A DNA stretch of 64,000 nt from positions 1-64,000 of the forward strand of contig JANJWP010000005.1 of NCBI GenBank assembly GCA_024709505.1, written 5' to 3'. The stretch comes from Candidatus Altimarinota bacterium. GTDB taxonomy: Bacteria; Patescibacteriota; Gracilibacteria; BD1-5; UBA2023. This document shows, one piece after another, positions 9,073 through 17,554 of this stretch. Each line of letters opens with the position of its first letter. The first letter of the stretch is position 1. The notes beneath the pieces were generated by a model. The model saw only the letters and a program-made list of their open reading frames with translations. It made no database searches and was not told the DNA's origin. The position numbers were made by a program, and so were the translations under genes.

Positions 9073-10524
9073 ATGGCACCAAGCAACGAAACCGTCATCC
9101 GTTTCAACAACGTCTCCTTCAAGTTCGATACGGGCCGCATCATTCTCGACGAGGTCGATTTCAGCGTCAGGAAAGGCGCCAAGCTCACCATCATGGGGCA
9201 AAACGGAGCGGGGAAGTCCACCATCTTCAAGATGATTACCGGCGCCATCAAGAACAAATACGGCACCATCAACATCGACAAGGACCTTTCCATCGCCATC
9301 GCGTTCCAATCGATGCTTGCCGAAGACAAGGCTTTGGACGTGCGTTCGTATTTCCGCAAATACGCCAACGACGACGCGTTCAACATCGACGTGAAGATCA
9401 ACGACGTTCTCGCTACGGTGAACCTCAAGGCGCCTCTTGACCGCCTCGTGGGTTCGTTTTCCGGCGGACAGCAGGCACGGCTTCTCCTCGCCGCCGCGCT
9501 CATCCAGAATCCGGACATCCTCCTTTTGGACGAACCGACCAACAATCTCGACTCCGCGGGAATCGACCACCTTACCGAATTTCTCGTCGATTATAAGAAA
9601 ACCGTCCTCGTCATCTCCCACGATGCCGACTTTTTGAACGCGTTTACCGACGGGGTCCTCTATCTCGACGTCAATACCCACAAGGTCGAGCAGTACGTCG
9701 GAAACTACCACGACGTGGTCGAACAGATTTCGGCCCGCATCGAAAAGGAAAACCGCAAGAACGCCCTCATGGCCAAGGAAGCGCAGGCCAACAAGGAACA
9801 AGCCGAAGTTTTCGCGCATAAGGGGGGAAAACTCCGCCTCGTCGCCAAAAAAATGCGCGAAAAGGCCGAGGAACTCGAAGAAAACATGGTCGATGTCCGC
9901 AAGGAGGACAAGACCATCCGGTCTTTCGAAATTCCGGCGCAGGAAGGCATTGGCGGATGCATTCTCGAACTTGATTCCGTCACCGTCATGCGCGACCATG
10001 AGCCGGTGGACATGCCCGTGGACGTAAAACTCTACCGCGGTCGTCACTTGCTTCTTTCCGGTCCGAACGGAATCGGAAAAACGACCCTCCTCGAAAAGCT
10101 CGCGACCGGCCATGCCAAGGGCGAACACGTCGCGCCCGGAGTGAAGATCGGCTACTACCGCCAGGATTTCTCGAATCTTGATTTCAATCAGACCGTCCTC
10201 CAGTGTTTGAGCGAAGCCGATCCGAACATGCGCGAACAGGATCTCCGCTCGATGGCGGCGGGATTCCTCATTACCGGCGAGGTGATGAAAACCCCAATCG
10301 GACAGCTTTCCGACGGGCAGAAAGCGCTCGTTTCGTTCGCCCGGCTCGTGCTTCAAAAACCGGGGCTCCTCATTTTGGACGAACCGACCAACCACGTGAA
10401 TTTCCGCCACATCCCGGTCATTGCCGAAGCCCTCGACGCCTACGAAGGCACGATGATCCTCGTGTCGCACGTCAACGAATTCGTTTGGCAGATCCGCATC
10501 GACGACTATTTGGAGTTGGAATAG
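9073..10524 (+). CDS. ABC-F family ATPase, 483 aa
   Basis: Soluble twin-ATPase of the ABC-F class (EttA/Uup/YbiT type), which act on ribosomes rather than membranes. First domain: Walker A GQNGAGKST, signature SGGQQARLLLAAAL, Walker B LLLDEPTNNLD, switch His in VISHDADF. A charged linker (about residues 225-285, EKENRKNALMAKEAQANKEQ) corresponds to the P-site tRNA interaction motif. Second domain: GPNGIGKTT, a variant signature LSDGQKALVSFARL and LILDEPTNHVNF. The ATG at 9073 is preferred over the TTG used by the ORF track. No UGA codons. Substrate-level role (translation quality control or antibiotic protection) cannot be read from the sequence. Confidence 0.93.
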   Translation: MAPSNETVIRFNNVSFKFDTGRIILDEVDFSVRKGAKLTIMGQNGAGKSTIFKMITGAIKNKYGTINIDKDLSIAIAFQSMLAEDKALDVRSYFRKYANDDAFNIDVKINDVLATVNLKAPLDRLVGSFSGGQQARLLLAAALIQNPDILLLDEPTNNLDSAGIDHLTEFLVDYKKTVLVISHDADFLNAFTDGVLYLDVNTHKVEQYVGNYHDVVEQISARIEKENRKNALMAKEAQANKEQAEVFAHKGGKLRLVAKKMREKAEELEENMVDVRKEDKTIRSFEIPAQEGIGGCILELDSVTVMRDHEPVDMPVDVKLYRGRHLLLSGPNGIGKTTLLEKLATGHAKGEHVAPGVKIGYYRQDFSNLDFNQTVLQCLSEADPNMREQDLRSMAAGFLITGEVMKTPIGQLSDGQKALVSFARLVLQKPGLLILDEPTNHVNFRHIPVIAEALDAYEGTMILVSHVNEFVWQIRIDDYLELE

Positions 10525-10664
10525 GAATCGTCCGAACGTTTCGTAAAGCAAACAATCCGCAGGTCGAAAACGGGATTCGTTCCTCCTCCGGCCCTGCGTG
10601 ATGTCGTCGGAAGCGAATCCCGTTTTCGACCGAGGACGTTTGTGGCAAAACGTTCGGACGATTC
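10525..10664. repeat. Compound long inverted repeat, candidate structured RNA
   Basis: Begins right after the ABC-F stop codon. Outer arms GAATCGTCCGAACGTTT (10525-10541 and 10648-10664, perfect 17 bp), an asymmetric internal loop of 20 and 16 nt, inner arms GGTCGAAAACGGGATTCG (10562-10579 and 10614-10631, perfect 18 bp), and a terminal loop of about 34 nt. No T-run follows. It fills the whole gap to the GIY-YIG gene. Confidence 0.75.
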
Positions 10665-10688
10665 ATTTCGCATTACTTATCGTCGCCG

Positions 10689-10955
10689 ATGCCCTTCTTC
10701 GCCTACTTTCTCAAATGTTCCGACGGAACCTATTATTGCGGCTCCACGCCCGATTTGGAAAAACGGCTCCACGAACACAACCATTTGAAGACGGGGGCGA
10801 AATACACCCGGTCGAGACGACCGGTGGAACTTGCGTATTCCGAAGCGTTCGAAACCCGCTCGGAGTCGCTCAAGCGCGAGTGCGAAATGAAAAAGATGAC
10901 GCGCTTACAAAAAGAAGCGCTCGTTTCCCAAAGGAGGAATCCCAACGCCCCGTAA
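10689..10955 (+). CDS. GIY-YIG nuclease-superfamily protein, 88 aa
   Basis: Small stand-alone GIY-YIG domain of the UPF0213/YhbQ type. The core is FAYFLKCSDGTYYCGSTPDLEKRLHEHN, with YFL and YCG standing for the GIY and YIG motifs, R in EKRLHEH, and the C-terminal ESLKRECEMKKMTR containing the conserved Glu. Start ATG 10689, stop TAA. Family members are thought to act on DNA, but the cellular role is unclear. The gene follows the large hairpin at 10525-10664 and its stop overlaps its own terminator. Confidence 0.93.
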   Translation: MPFFAYFLKCSDGTYYCGSTPDLEKRLHEHNHLKTGAKYTRSRRPVELAYSEAFETRSESLKRECEMKKMTRLQKEALVSQRRNPNAP

Positions 10956-10973
10956 ATTTCCGGGCGTCTTTTT
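10943..10973 (+). terminator. Terminator overlapping the GIY-YIG stop codon
   Basis: ACGCCCC-gtaaattt-CCGGGCGT followed by CTTTTT. Confidence 0.7.
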
Positions 10974-11080
10974 AGTGGAGGGCGTATCCGAGGCATCCTC
11001 CGGCGTTCTTGGTGTCGAAACTTTCTTTTTTATGAAAATGCCCTACTATCCGCACTCATTCTTTCACCTTTCGTTTTCTT

Positions 11081-12448
11081 TTGACCTTCTTTAAAGACCT
11101 CGGACTCTCCGAACCGATTCTCCGCGCCCTCGATGCCGAAGGGTACTCCGTTCCTACGCCGATTCAGGCAGGATCGATTCCCGTCATCCTTGAAGGTCGC
11201 GACCTCATCGGATGCGCCCAGACCGGAACCGGAAAAACTGCCGCGTTTTCGCTCCCCGTCCTCCAACTTCTCAGCGCGAACGGAGGTTGGTCTCCGGCAA
11301 AGGCCGGCCAACCGGCCAAAGGGTTCAAGCGCCCCATCCGCTGCCTCGTGCTCACGCCTACCCGCGAACTCGCCATCCAAATCGGCGAATCGCTTTCGGC
11401 ATACGGAAAGAATCTCCCGCTCCGCCATACCGTCATTTTCGGCGGGGTAGGGCAGTGAGCCCAGACCGATCGGCTTTCCAAGGGCGTGGACGTTTTGGTC
11501 GCTACCCCGGGTCGTCTTCTCGATCTCATGGGACAGGGGTACGTCGATCTCCGACAGATAGAAATCTTCATTTTGGATGAGGCCGACCGCATGCTCGACA
11601 TGGGCTTCGTTCACGACGTCCGCAAGGTTATCGCGAAAATTCCCGAACGCCGGCAAACCCTCCTTTTTTCCGCGACGATGCCGGAAGAAATCGTCAAACT
11701 TTCGCAGACGATCCTTCGCAATCCCGCCCGTGTCGAAGTCACGCCGGTTTCGTCAACCGCCGAAAAAATCGCCCAATCGGTGTATTTTGTTTCGAAATCG
11801 GACAAAAAACTCCTACTCGCCCATATTTTGAAAAACCGTTCGCTTGATCGCGTGCTGGTTTTTTCTCGGACGAAGCACGGTTCCGACAAAATCGTCAAAG
11901 ATCTTCAGAAATCCGGAATCCGCGCCGAAGCCATTCACGGAAACAAATCCCAAAACGCGAGACAACGGGCCCTCGCCGCTTTTAAGGACGGGGAAATTCG
12001 CGTGCTCGTAGCGACCGACATCGCCGCCCGCGGAATCGATATCGACAGCCTTGCTTACGTCATCAATTACGACCTTCCCAACGAACCGGAATCCTACGTT
12101 CACCGCATCGGCCGCACCGGTCGTGCCGGGGCGAGCGGACTTGCCATGTCGTTTTGCGACGGCGAAGAGCGGGCATATCTCCGGGATATCGAACGGCTCA
12201 TTAGAAAGAGCGTTCCAGTCATCGAAGACCATCCGTTTCCCACGAACGACGCCATTGCCATGGGCGAGGCGAAAGCTGCCGAAGAAGCCCGCCGGGCTCC
12301 CCGGGGAAGGGGAGGGTTCGCCGCCCGTTCGGGACGCTTCGGAAAAACGGAGGAACCGCGCCATTCGTCCGGAAAACCCTGAACCGTGAAAGCTCCGAAC
12401 CGAGATCGTGGAGATCCTCGCGGAAACCGGGGACGAAATTTCAATTAG
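11081..12448 (+). CDS. DEAD-box RNA helicase (RhlE-like), 455 aa
   Basis: ATP-dependent RNA helicase. Motifs in order: Q motif ([19 protein letters not shown].. PTPIQ), [39 protein letters not shown], then the second RecA domain with [11 protein letters not shown] and [13 protein letters not shown] at 11456 (GGVGQ-G-AQTDRL) and at 12380 are read as Gly; the second means the ORF track is too short, since the protein runs on as [23 protein letters not shown] to a TAG. That Arg/Gly-rich tail is typical of RNA-binding ends of DEAD-box proteins. The start is probably TTG at 11081 (MTFFKDLGL); no ATG exists in frame nearby. Confidence 0.93.
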
Positions 12449-12487
12449 GTTTTTTTGGAAAAATACCGAACGGAAGGGGCATATCAT

Positions 12488-12517
12488 TTGCGAAAAACGC
12501 CGCATAAATGGTAGTAT
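12488..12517 (+). promoter_or_regulatory. Promoter for the 12541-14556 unit
   Basis: TTGCGA, 18-nt spacer, TAGTAT. It supports the ATG at 12541 as start rather than 12508. Confidence 0.55.
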
Positions 12518-12540
12518 GGCCGGGTAGCAAGTTGCAAACC

Positions 12541-12852
12541 ATGGCTGAACACGTTCTTCCTCCCGCTTCGAAGGCCTTCGTGGAACACCTCCGCAAGGCG
12601 GCTTCGTCGAACCCCGAATACGCCGTATGGGCGGCGGTTTTGGAATCGCCGCTTTCGGATGACGCCCGAATGGAGATTGAAACGCTCCTTTCGGGCGCTA
12701 TTTCCGACGGAATGGAAGCCCTCAAAGGAAAGAAAATGGCCAACGTCATGGAGCGTCTTGCCGAAATACTTGAACGAGAAAGGATTGAGGCCGCAACGGA
12801 GCGGAAGGATGCCCAATCGGCCCTCGAATCTTTCTTCCGCCTTTTCCATTAG
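12541..12852 (+). CDS. Hypothetical helical protein, 103 aa
   Basis: Unrecognised. Starts at ATG 12541 (MAEHVLPPASKAFVEHLRKA), 24 nt after the -10 box; the ORF-track start at 12508 would lie upstream of the transcript. Entirely helical and acidic, no membrane segment, no cysteine. Only 3 nt separate its TAG from the next ATG, so it is cotranscribed and possibly translationally coupled with the 566-aa putative peptidase. A chaperone- or inhibitor-like partner for that protein is a reasonable guess from the arrangement only. Confidence 0.65.
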   Translation: MAEHVLPPASKAFVEHLRKAASSNPEYAVWAAVLESPLSDDARMEIETLLSGAISDGMEALKGKKMANVMERLAEILERERIEAATERKDAQSALESFFRLFH

Positions 12853-12855
12853 GAC

Positions 12856-14556
12856 ATGTCAGAAAAACAAAACCCCCAAGAGCAGCTCTCAAACGGTCCT
12901 CAGGCTGCGAAGGCTCCGGCCGAATCCGCCATTGCGGAACTTGCCAGGAATCCCGAAGCGCTCAAAGATCTTGCGAGGAATCTGGATTTCCAGCGTTCCT
13001 TGGACGCCTTGAAGTCGAATCCCGTCGTAAAGGAGGCGCTCGACCGGATGTGGAACGCGGCGCTCGTTTCGCTCTTTCGTTCCGGATTCGAAAAGGCTTC
13101 GCCCGAAAAGCAGTCCGAGATGGTTCGGGCGCTTCCGGAAGCCGAACGTCTCGTTCTCGTGTTTCATGTTCGCGCTTACGACCGTGACAACGGATCCGAC
13201 CTTCCCGCTCCCAATCCGAACGACCCTTCGGCATTCGCCAATTCCCCCGAAGCCGTGAACGCGGTCGCGGCTTCCATGCGCCGATCCATAGAGACTGGAC
13301 GGAACGCCGAAATCCTCAAGTCCGCCGACATCCGCGGACGTTTCGATTCGCTTAAGGCCCAAGCCAAAGAATCCGCGGCATCCGACCCCTCGCGTGAAGA
13401 GCTCGCCAAGTCCCTGGAAAAAATGGACGTCTCGACCATGGCCGAAAAAGACGTCTCGAGCCTTCGGGCCATGGGGGCCGATTTATCCAAGCTGTTTTTG
13501 GTTGACGCATCCGGGGCTCCTTGCCAAGGAAAGGACGCCATTGTCAAGGCTTCTTCCAATCTCGAACCGGGGAAATCTTCGGGACTCAAATTCGTCGTCG
13601 ATTTTGGAAAAAACGACCGCGTGAACCGGGCCGTCGGTGCGGGGGACATCCTCCCCGACGAAGTGGACCGCGTCAAGATCAACGGAACCGAAGGGGTCAA
13701 AAAATTCGACCCACGCCCCGGTTTCTACGACGCGAACGGCCGGTATTTGCCGATATTCGATGGTTATACGGTGGAAGTACTTTCTTCCAAAGAGCTTTCT
13801 GAAGCTGACAGGAAGGCCGCAATAGACGCGCATTTGCGCCGTTTCGAAGAGATCGTTTCCGACGAAACCGTCGATATTCTCCGTAACGCGACCTCGTCCG
13901 AACGCTTGGTCGTGAAGGCTCAAAATTCGAAGGAGGCTGAGGCTTTGGCAAACGTTCTTTCGGCATCGCTTGGATTTTCGGACAAACCCGAAGAAGTTTG
14001 AAGGCTTCGGGAAGCCCTTATGAAAGACGGCATGGACTTGGGAAAGCGGGGGCCATATGCGGATAAGATTTCCGCTTTCGCCCAAAAAATAGCCGACATG
14101 GATAGGGCGCGCGGAGGAATTCCCGCAATCCCCAAGGACGGAATCGTCTCGGGCCCCATCGAACATTCGCCTTCGGGAAGTACCATGTGTTCCAAAACTG
14201 CCCGTGAAAATGGAGAACGGCTCTTCGGCATGCGTCTTCCGAGGGGGAATGCCATCGACGTGCAAAACGGTTACGGTCCGGAAGGCCTCCGCCATTCTGA
14301 CGATCCGACCAAATCGCCCATCGAAATTTCGAACGGACTTCCTCCATCCGACCCGAAGGCGAATTTCGCGGACGTCTTCACCGGATCGAAAAGCGAATAC
14401 GGGCATCGGGCCGTCGCCTTCAAGGATGGCGACGCGTGGCTCGTTCTCGATCCGTACGTTACGAAAACCAGCCACCCGGTTTCGCTCGCGGATTACGAAA
14501 AGCTCCGCCCCATCCGAAAGGCGGCGCTTTATTCGCTTCCGTCGGCATCGGCATAA
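12856..14556 (+). CDS. Large protein with putative C-terminal papain-like cysteine peptidase domain, 566 aa
   Basis: Two ORF-track pieces (12856-14001 and 14020-14556) are one frame joined by TGA 13999 (KPEEV-G-RLREALMK). N-terminal ~380 residues: acidic helices followed by a mixed region with DILPDEVDRVKINGTEG and YLPIFDGYTVEV, not recognised. C-terminal ~180 residues: a Cys at the start of a helix (STMCSKTARENGERLFG), a His in a beta strand (SEYGHRAVAFKDG) and a downstream Asp (WLVLDPYV). That Cys-His-Asp order is what CHAP/NlpC-type papain-like peptidases and amidases show, so I infer such a domain. No signal peptide or membrane helix is visible. Followed by a terminator. Could act on cell-wall peptides or inside a host or prey cell; the sequence does not say. 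Confidence 0.7.
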
Positions 14557-14571
14557 TTGCGGAAGTTTTTC

Positions 14572-14598
14572 AAAAAGGGCGTCCTTCGCGCCTTTTTT
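14572..14598 (+). terminator. Terminator of the 12541-14556 unit
   Basis: AAAAAGGGCG-tccttcg-CGCCTTTTTT. Confidence 0.7.
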
Positions 14599-14599
14599 A

Positions 14600-14627
14600 T
14601 TGTCCGTTTCGGAATTGCGGATATTCT
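14600..14627 (+). promoter_or_regulatory. Promoter of a probably leaderless sanA mRNA
   Basis: TTGTCC, 16-nt spacer, TATTCT; the ATG starts 6 nt after the -10 box. Confidence 0.6.
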
Positions 14628-14633
14628 TTGGGC

Positions 14634-15419
14634 ATGGATTTTCGTTTTAAGAGAGGACGTCTTGCCAACCGTTTCGCCGCATTTCGGAGTTCCCGCGTTT
14701 TTCGCCGCATTTGGGGATGGGTTTCTGAAAAGGGGCTTCCCGTTTTGCGAAAAACGGTACTTTGGGGTTCGTTCGGGATTTTAGCCTTCGCCGCGATATC
14801 CTACGCGAGCGTTGAAATCGCGGCGTTCGGACGGACATATTCCCAGCCTGATTCCGTACCGAAAAACGCGGTTGGCCTCGTTCTTGGAACGTCGGCAAAA
14901 ACCGCCGACGGACGCCCGAATGCCTATTTTGCCAATCGCATAACCGCCGCCGCCGAACTGTATCGGGAAAAGCGCGTTGACTGTCTGTTGGTTTCCTGAG
15001 ACAATTCGACCCTCCACTATAACGAAATCAAAAGCATGCAGCTTGCGCTCATGGAAAAGGGGATTCCTCCCGAACGGATTTTCGGCGATTACGCGGGTTT
15101 CCGCACGCTTGATTCCATGGTTCGGGCCAAAGAGGTTTTCTGACTTTCGCGTTTTACGGTGGTGTCGCAATCTTCCCATGCGAAACGGGCGGTCTTTCTC
15201 GCGCGGCTTTCCGGATCCGACGCTATCGCTTTCGAGGCCGAAACCCCGCCGTTTTTTGCGTGACCGATTCCCGTACTGCGGGAATTTCCCGCTCGCACGC
15301 TTGCTTTTTATGAGGCGGTATTGGTGGAAATGCGGCCGAAATTCCTAGGAAAAAGCGAACGCATCGAAACCGATCCGGCGGTTCGGCCCGTGCCCCCTAA
15401 AGTCTGTTATCCGAGATAA
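14634..15419 (+). CDS. SanA/YdcF-like DUF218 membrane protein, 261 aa
   Basis: Envelope protein of the SanA (vancomycin exclusion) type. Basic N terminus, one membrane helix (about residues 45-63, VLWGSFGILAFAAISYASVEI), then the DUF218 domain: [68 protein letters not shown] and HAKRAVFLARL. Three TGA codons (14997, 15141, 15261) fall at family glycines; the first gives the signature SGDNS. The ORF track shows only the first 40%. Stop TAA, 2 nt before the barstar-like gene, so the two are cotranscribed. Biochemical function of the family is not settled. Confidence 0.92.
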
Positions 15420-15421
15420 TC

Positions 15422-15694
15422 ATGAAGACCTACGTTTTTTCCGAAACCGAATTTTCCAACGTCGAAGATTTTTATGACGCGGCGGTCCGAAATTTCGGAT
15501 TGTCTTCCGATTTTGGAAGGAATCTCGATGCCCTTTGGGACGCAATGTCCGACGAATCGGGGCTTTCCCGCGTGGAAACCCCCTCGGAAATCGTTTGGAA
15601 GTCTTCGGTTCCACCCCGATTGGACGAAACCTTCAAACAATCGGTTTTTGAAATATTCGCCTCAATCCCGGGCGCGTCGCTACGAATCGAATAA
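15422..15694 (+). CDS. Barstar-like RNase inhibitor, 90 aa
   Basis: Fits the barstar (barnase inhibitor) family in length and layout: an N-terminal strand (KTYVFSETEFSNVEDFYDAA), the conserved helix FGLSSDFGRNLDALWDAM that inserts into the barnase active site, and a C-terminal beta strand segment. Family members bind and block microbial guanyl-specific ribonucleases. No barnase-like RNase is seen in the window, so the target is unknown; it may be an orphan immunity protein or regulate an RNase encoded elsewhere. It sits 2 nt behind sanA and 20 nt before the phosphoglucose isomerase gene. No UGA codons. Confidence 0.85.
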   Translation: MKTYVFSETEFSNVEDFYDAAVRNFGLSSDFGRNLDALWDAMSDESGLSRVETPSEIVWKSSVPPRLDETFKQSVFEIFASIPGASLRIE

Positions 15695-15713
15695 TTTGCC
15701 CCATTGCCGTTCC

Positions 15714-17006
15714 ATGCCAAAATTCGATTTTTTCTCTGCTTACGTCCCCGCCCCACAAGACGGGGAACTCCTTCGTCAAACGGTCGGTTCCATCCGACGG
15801 GAACTCCAAACGCACGGATGGTCGAGCGATTTCGCGTCCTTCCTGCTTCCCGGTACCCGGGAATACCTTGACGCTTCCAAAATGCTTGCGGCAAGCTTTT
15901 CCGATTGTTCCGCGATGGTGGTCGTCGGAATCGGAGGTTCCAATCTTTGAACCGTCGCCATTTCCGAAGCCCTGTTTGGCAAGCCCGAATATGCCGAAAC
16001 CGGGAAACGCCTCTTCTTTCTTGATACCGTCGATTCGCGCAAAACGAAACGGATTCTTTCCGCTGCCGAACGAATCGCCGTTTCGGGAGGAAAAATCGCC
16101 CTCGTTTCGATTTCAAAATCCGGATCGACCGCCGAAACCGCCTCGCTTACCGAAACCGCCTGGGATTTTCTTTCCCGAAGGGCGGGGTTGTCGTCCGAAC
16201 GCTCGGTAGCGATTACCGAACCGGGCTCCAAATTGGAAGATTATGCCCGTTCGAAGGGATGGCAAACTCTTCCTATGCGCCCGAAAGTCTGAGGTCGGTA
16301 CAGCGTGTTTTCCAACGTGGGGCTTTTCCCGCTCGCGTTTCTTGGGGTTGACGTGGAGGCTTTGGTTTCCGGCGCTTCAGCAGGACTTGCCGCCTCTTTT
16401 TTGGAGCGTCCGGAAGAAAATCCGGCCTTTCTTTCGGCGCGGTTTCTCTTTGAAGGCGCCGGACTCGGAAGGAACGTGGCCGATCATTTTTTCTTTTCCG
16501 ACGCTTTTGAGTCGGTGGGAAAGTGGTACCGGCAACTTCTTTGAGAAAGCGTCGGAAAAGAATTTTCGACCGACGGAACGCTCGTGCGGACCGGGATAAC
16601 TCCCACCACTTCCATCGGATCCACCGATCTTCATTCGGTAGGGCAACTCTATCTCGGGTGACCGCGCGACAAGTCTTTCACGTTCGTTCGGACCACCGTT
16701 TTCGAACCAGTGGAAATTCCGTCCTCGCCGTCGCTCGACGCCATCGTCCCCAATCTTTCCGGAAAACCGCTTTCGGCCGTTATGGACGCCATATGCCAAG
16801 GAACGCTTTCAGCTTATCGTGCCAAAGGAATTCCCTTTGCCGAGTGGGAGCTTCGCGAGGATTCGGCCTATGATTTGGGATATTTCCTGCAAGTAAAAAT
16901 GGGCGAAGTCGCTTTTTTGGGGGCGTTTTTCCGCGTCAATCCGTTCGATCAGCCAAACGTCGAAGACTATAAGTCCGGCACTCGGGCCGCTCTTGCCGCA
17001 AAATAG
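15714..17006 (+). CDS. pgi: Glucose-6-phosphate isomerase, 430 aa
   Basis: Interconverts glucose-6-phosphate and fructose-6-phosphate in glycolysis. Four TGA codons (15948, 16290, 16542, 16659) split it in the ORF track. With Gly the family signatures are restored: VVGIGGSNL-G-TVA, VSISKSGSTAET, KV-G-GRYSVFSNVGL (the PGI signature), a catalytic Glu segment VGKWYRQLL-G-ESVGKE, DLHSVGQLYLG-G-PRDKSF and the C-terminal Lys helix NPFDQPNVEDYKSGT. Length is that of the short bacterial type (about 430-450 aa). Starts at ATG 15714 (MPKFDFFSAYVP). It is one of the best demonstrations of UGA = Gly in the window. Confidence 0.95.
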
Positions 17007-17079
17007 CGGTTCCCCGAATTTTTCGGTTGCCAACCGAAACGAAAACCGTACCCTGCGAACGTATATTTTACGAATTCCC

Positions 17080-17550
17080 ATGAGGCAATCGACCCTTATT
17101 TTCGTCTTGAACTCCAAGGACGAAATTCTTCTCGCCATGAAAAAACGAGGATTTTGAGAAGGGAAATGGAATGGGGCGGGAGGAAAGGTCGAAGCCCAAG
17201 AAACCATCCCGCAGGCAGCCGTTCGCGAACTTCGGGAAGAAACGGGAATCGACGTTCCCGAATCGGTCCTCGAATCCGCGGGGGTGTTGCATTTCACTTT
17301 CGAAGCGAAGCCCGAATGGAATCAGGACGTCAGCGTTTTTCTCGTGCGCGATTACCGCTGACCGGACGCTCGGGAAACCGAAGAAATGCGCCCCGAATGG
17401 TTTTCCATCGAAAACATCCCCTATGACGACATGTGGGCTGACGATCCGTACTGGCTTCCCCGCGTGCTCGAAGGGGACAAAGTCGATTTTTCCTTTACCT
17501 TCGATTCCGACGGCGATCTCGTTGAGGTCGTGGAAGGATATTCGGCCTAG
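17080..17550 (+). CDS. Nudix hydrolase, MTH1/MutT-like, 156 aa
   Basis: Hydrolyses damaged purine triphosphates such as 8-oxo-dGTP by similarity to MTH1 and MutT. The Nudix box is GGKVEAQETIPQAAVRELREETGI, a full GX5EX7REUXEEXGU match. TGA 17155 gives MKKRGF-G-EGKWNGAGGK, which is the MTH1-type substrate-binding segment (KKRGFG); TGA 17359 gives VRDYR-G-PDARET. WADDPYWLP near the C terminus also matches MTH1 (WxDDxYW). Start ATG 17080, stop TAG; the next gene starts 4 nt later. A -10-like TATATT lies 12 nt upstream. Confidence 0.93.
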
Positions 17551-17554
17551 TCCC

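Noticed and set aside
9058-10551. 497-aa minus-strand ORF opposite the ABC-F gene
   Set aside because: Antisense shadow: the plus strand has complete ABC-F motifs and the minus translation has no recognisable feature.
12380-12382. TGA as stop of the DEAD-box helicase
   Set aside because: Frame continues into an Arg/Gly-rich tail typical of the family and ends in TAG 66 nt later.
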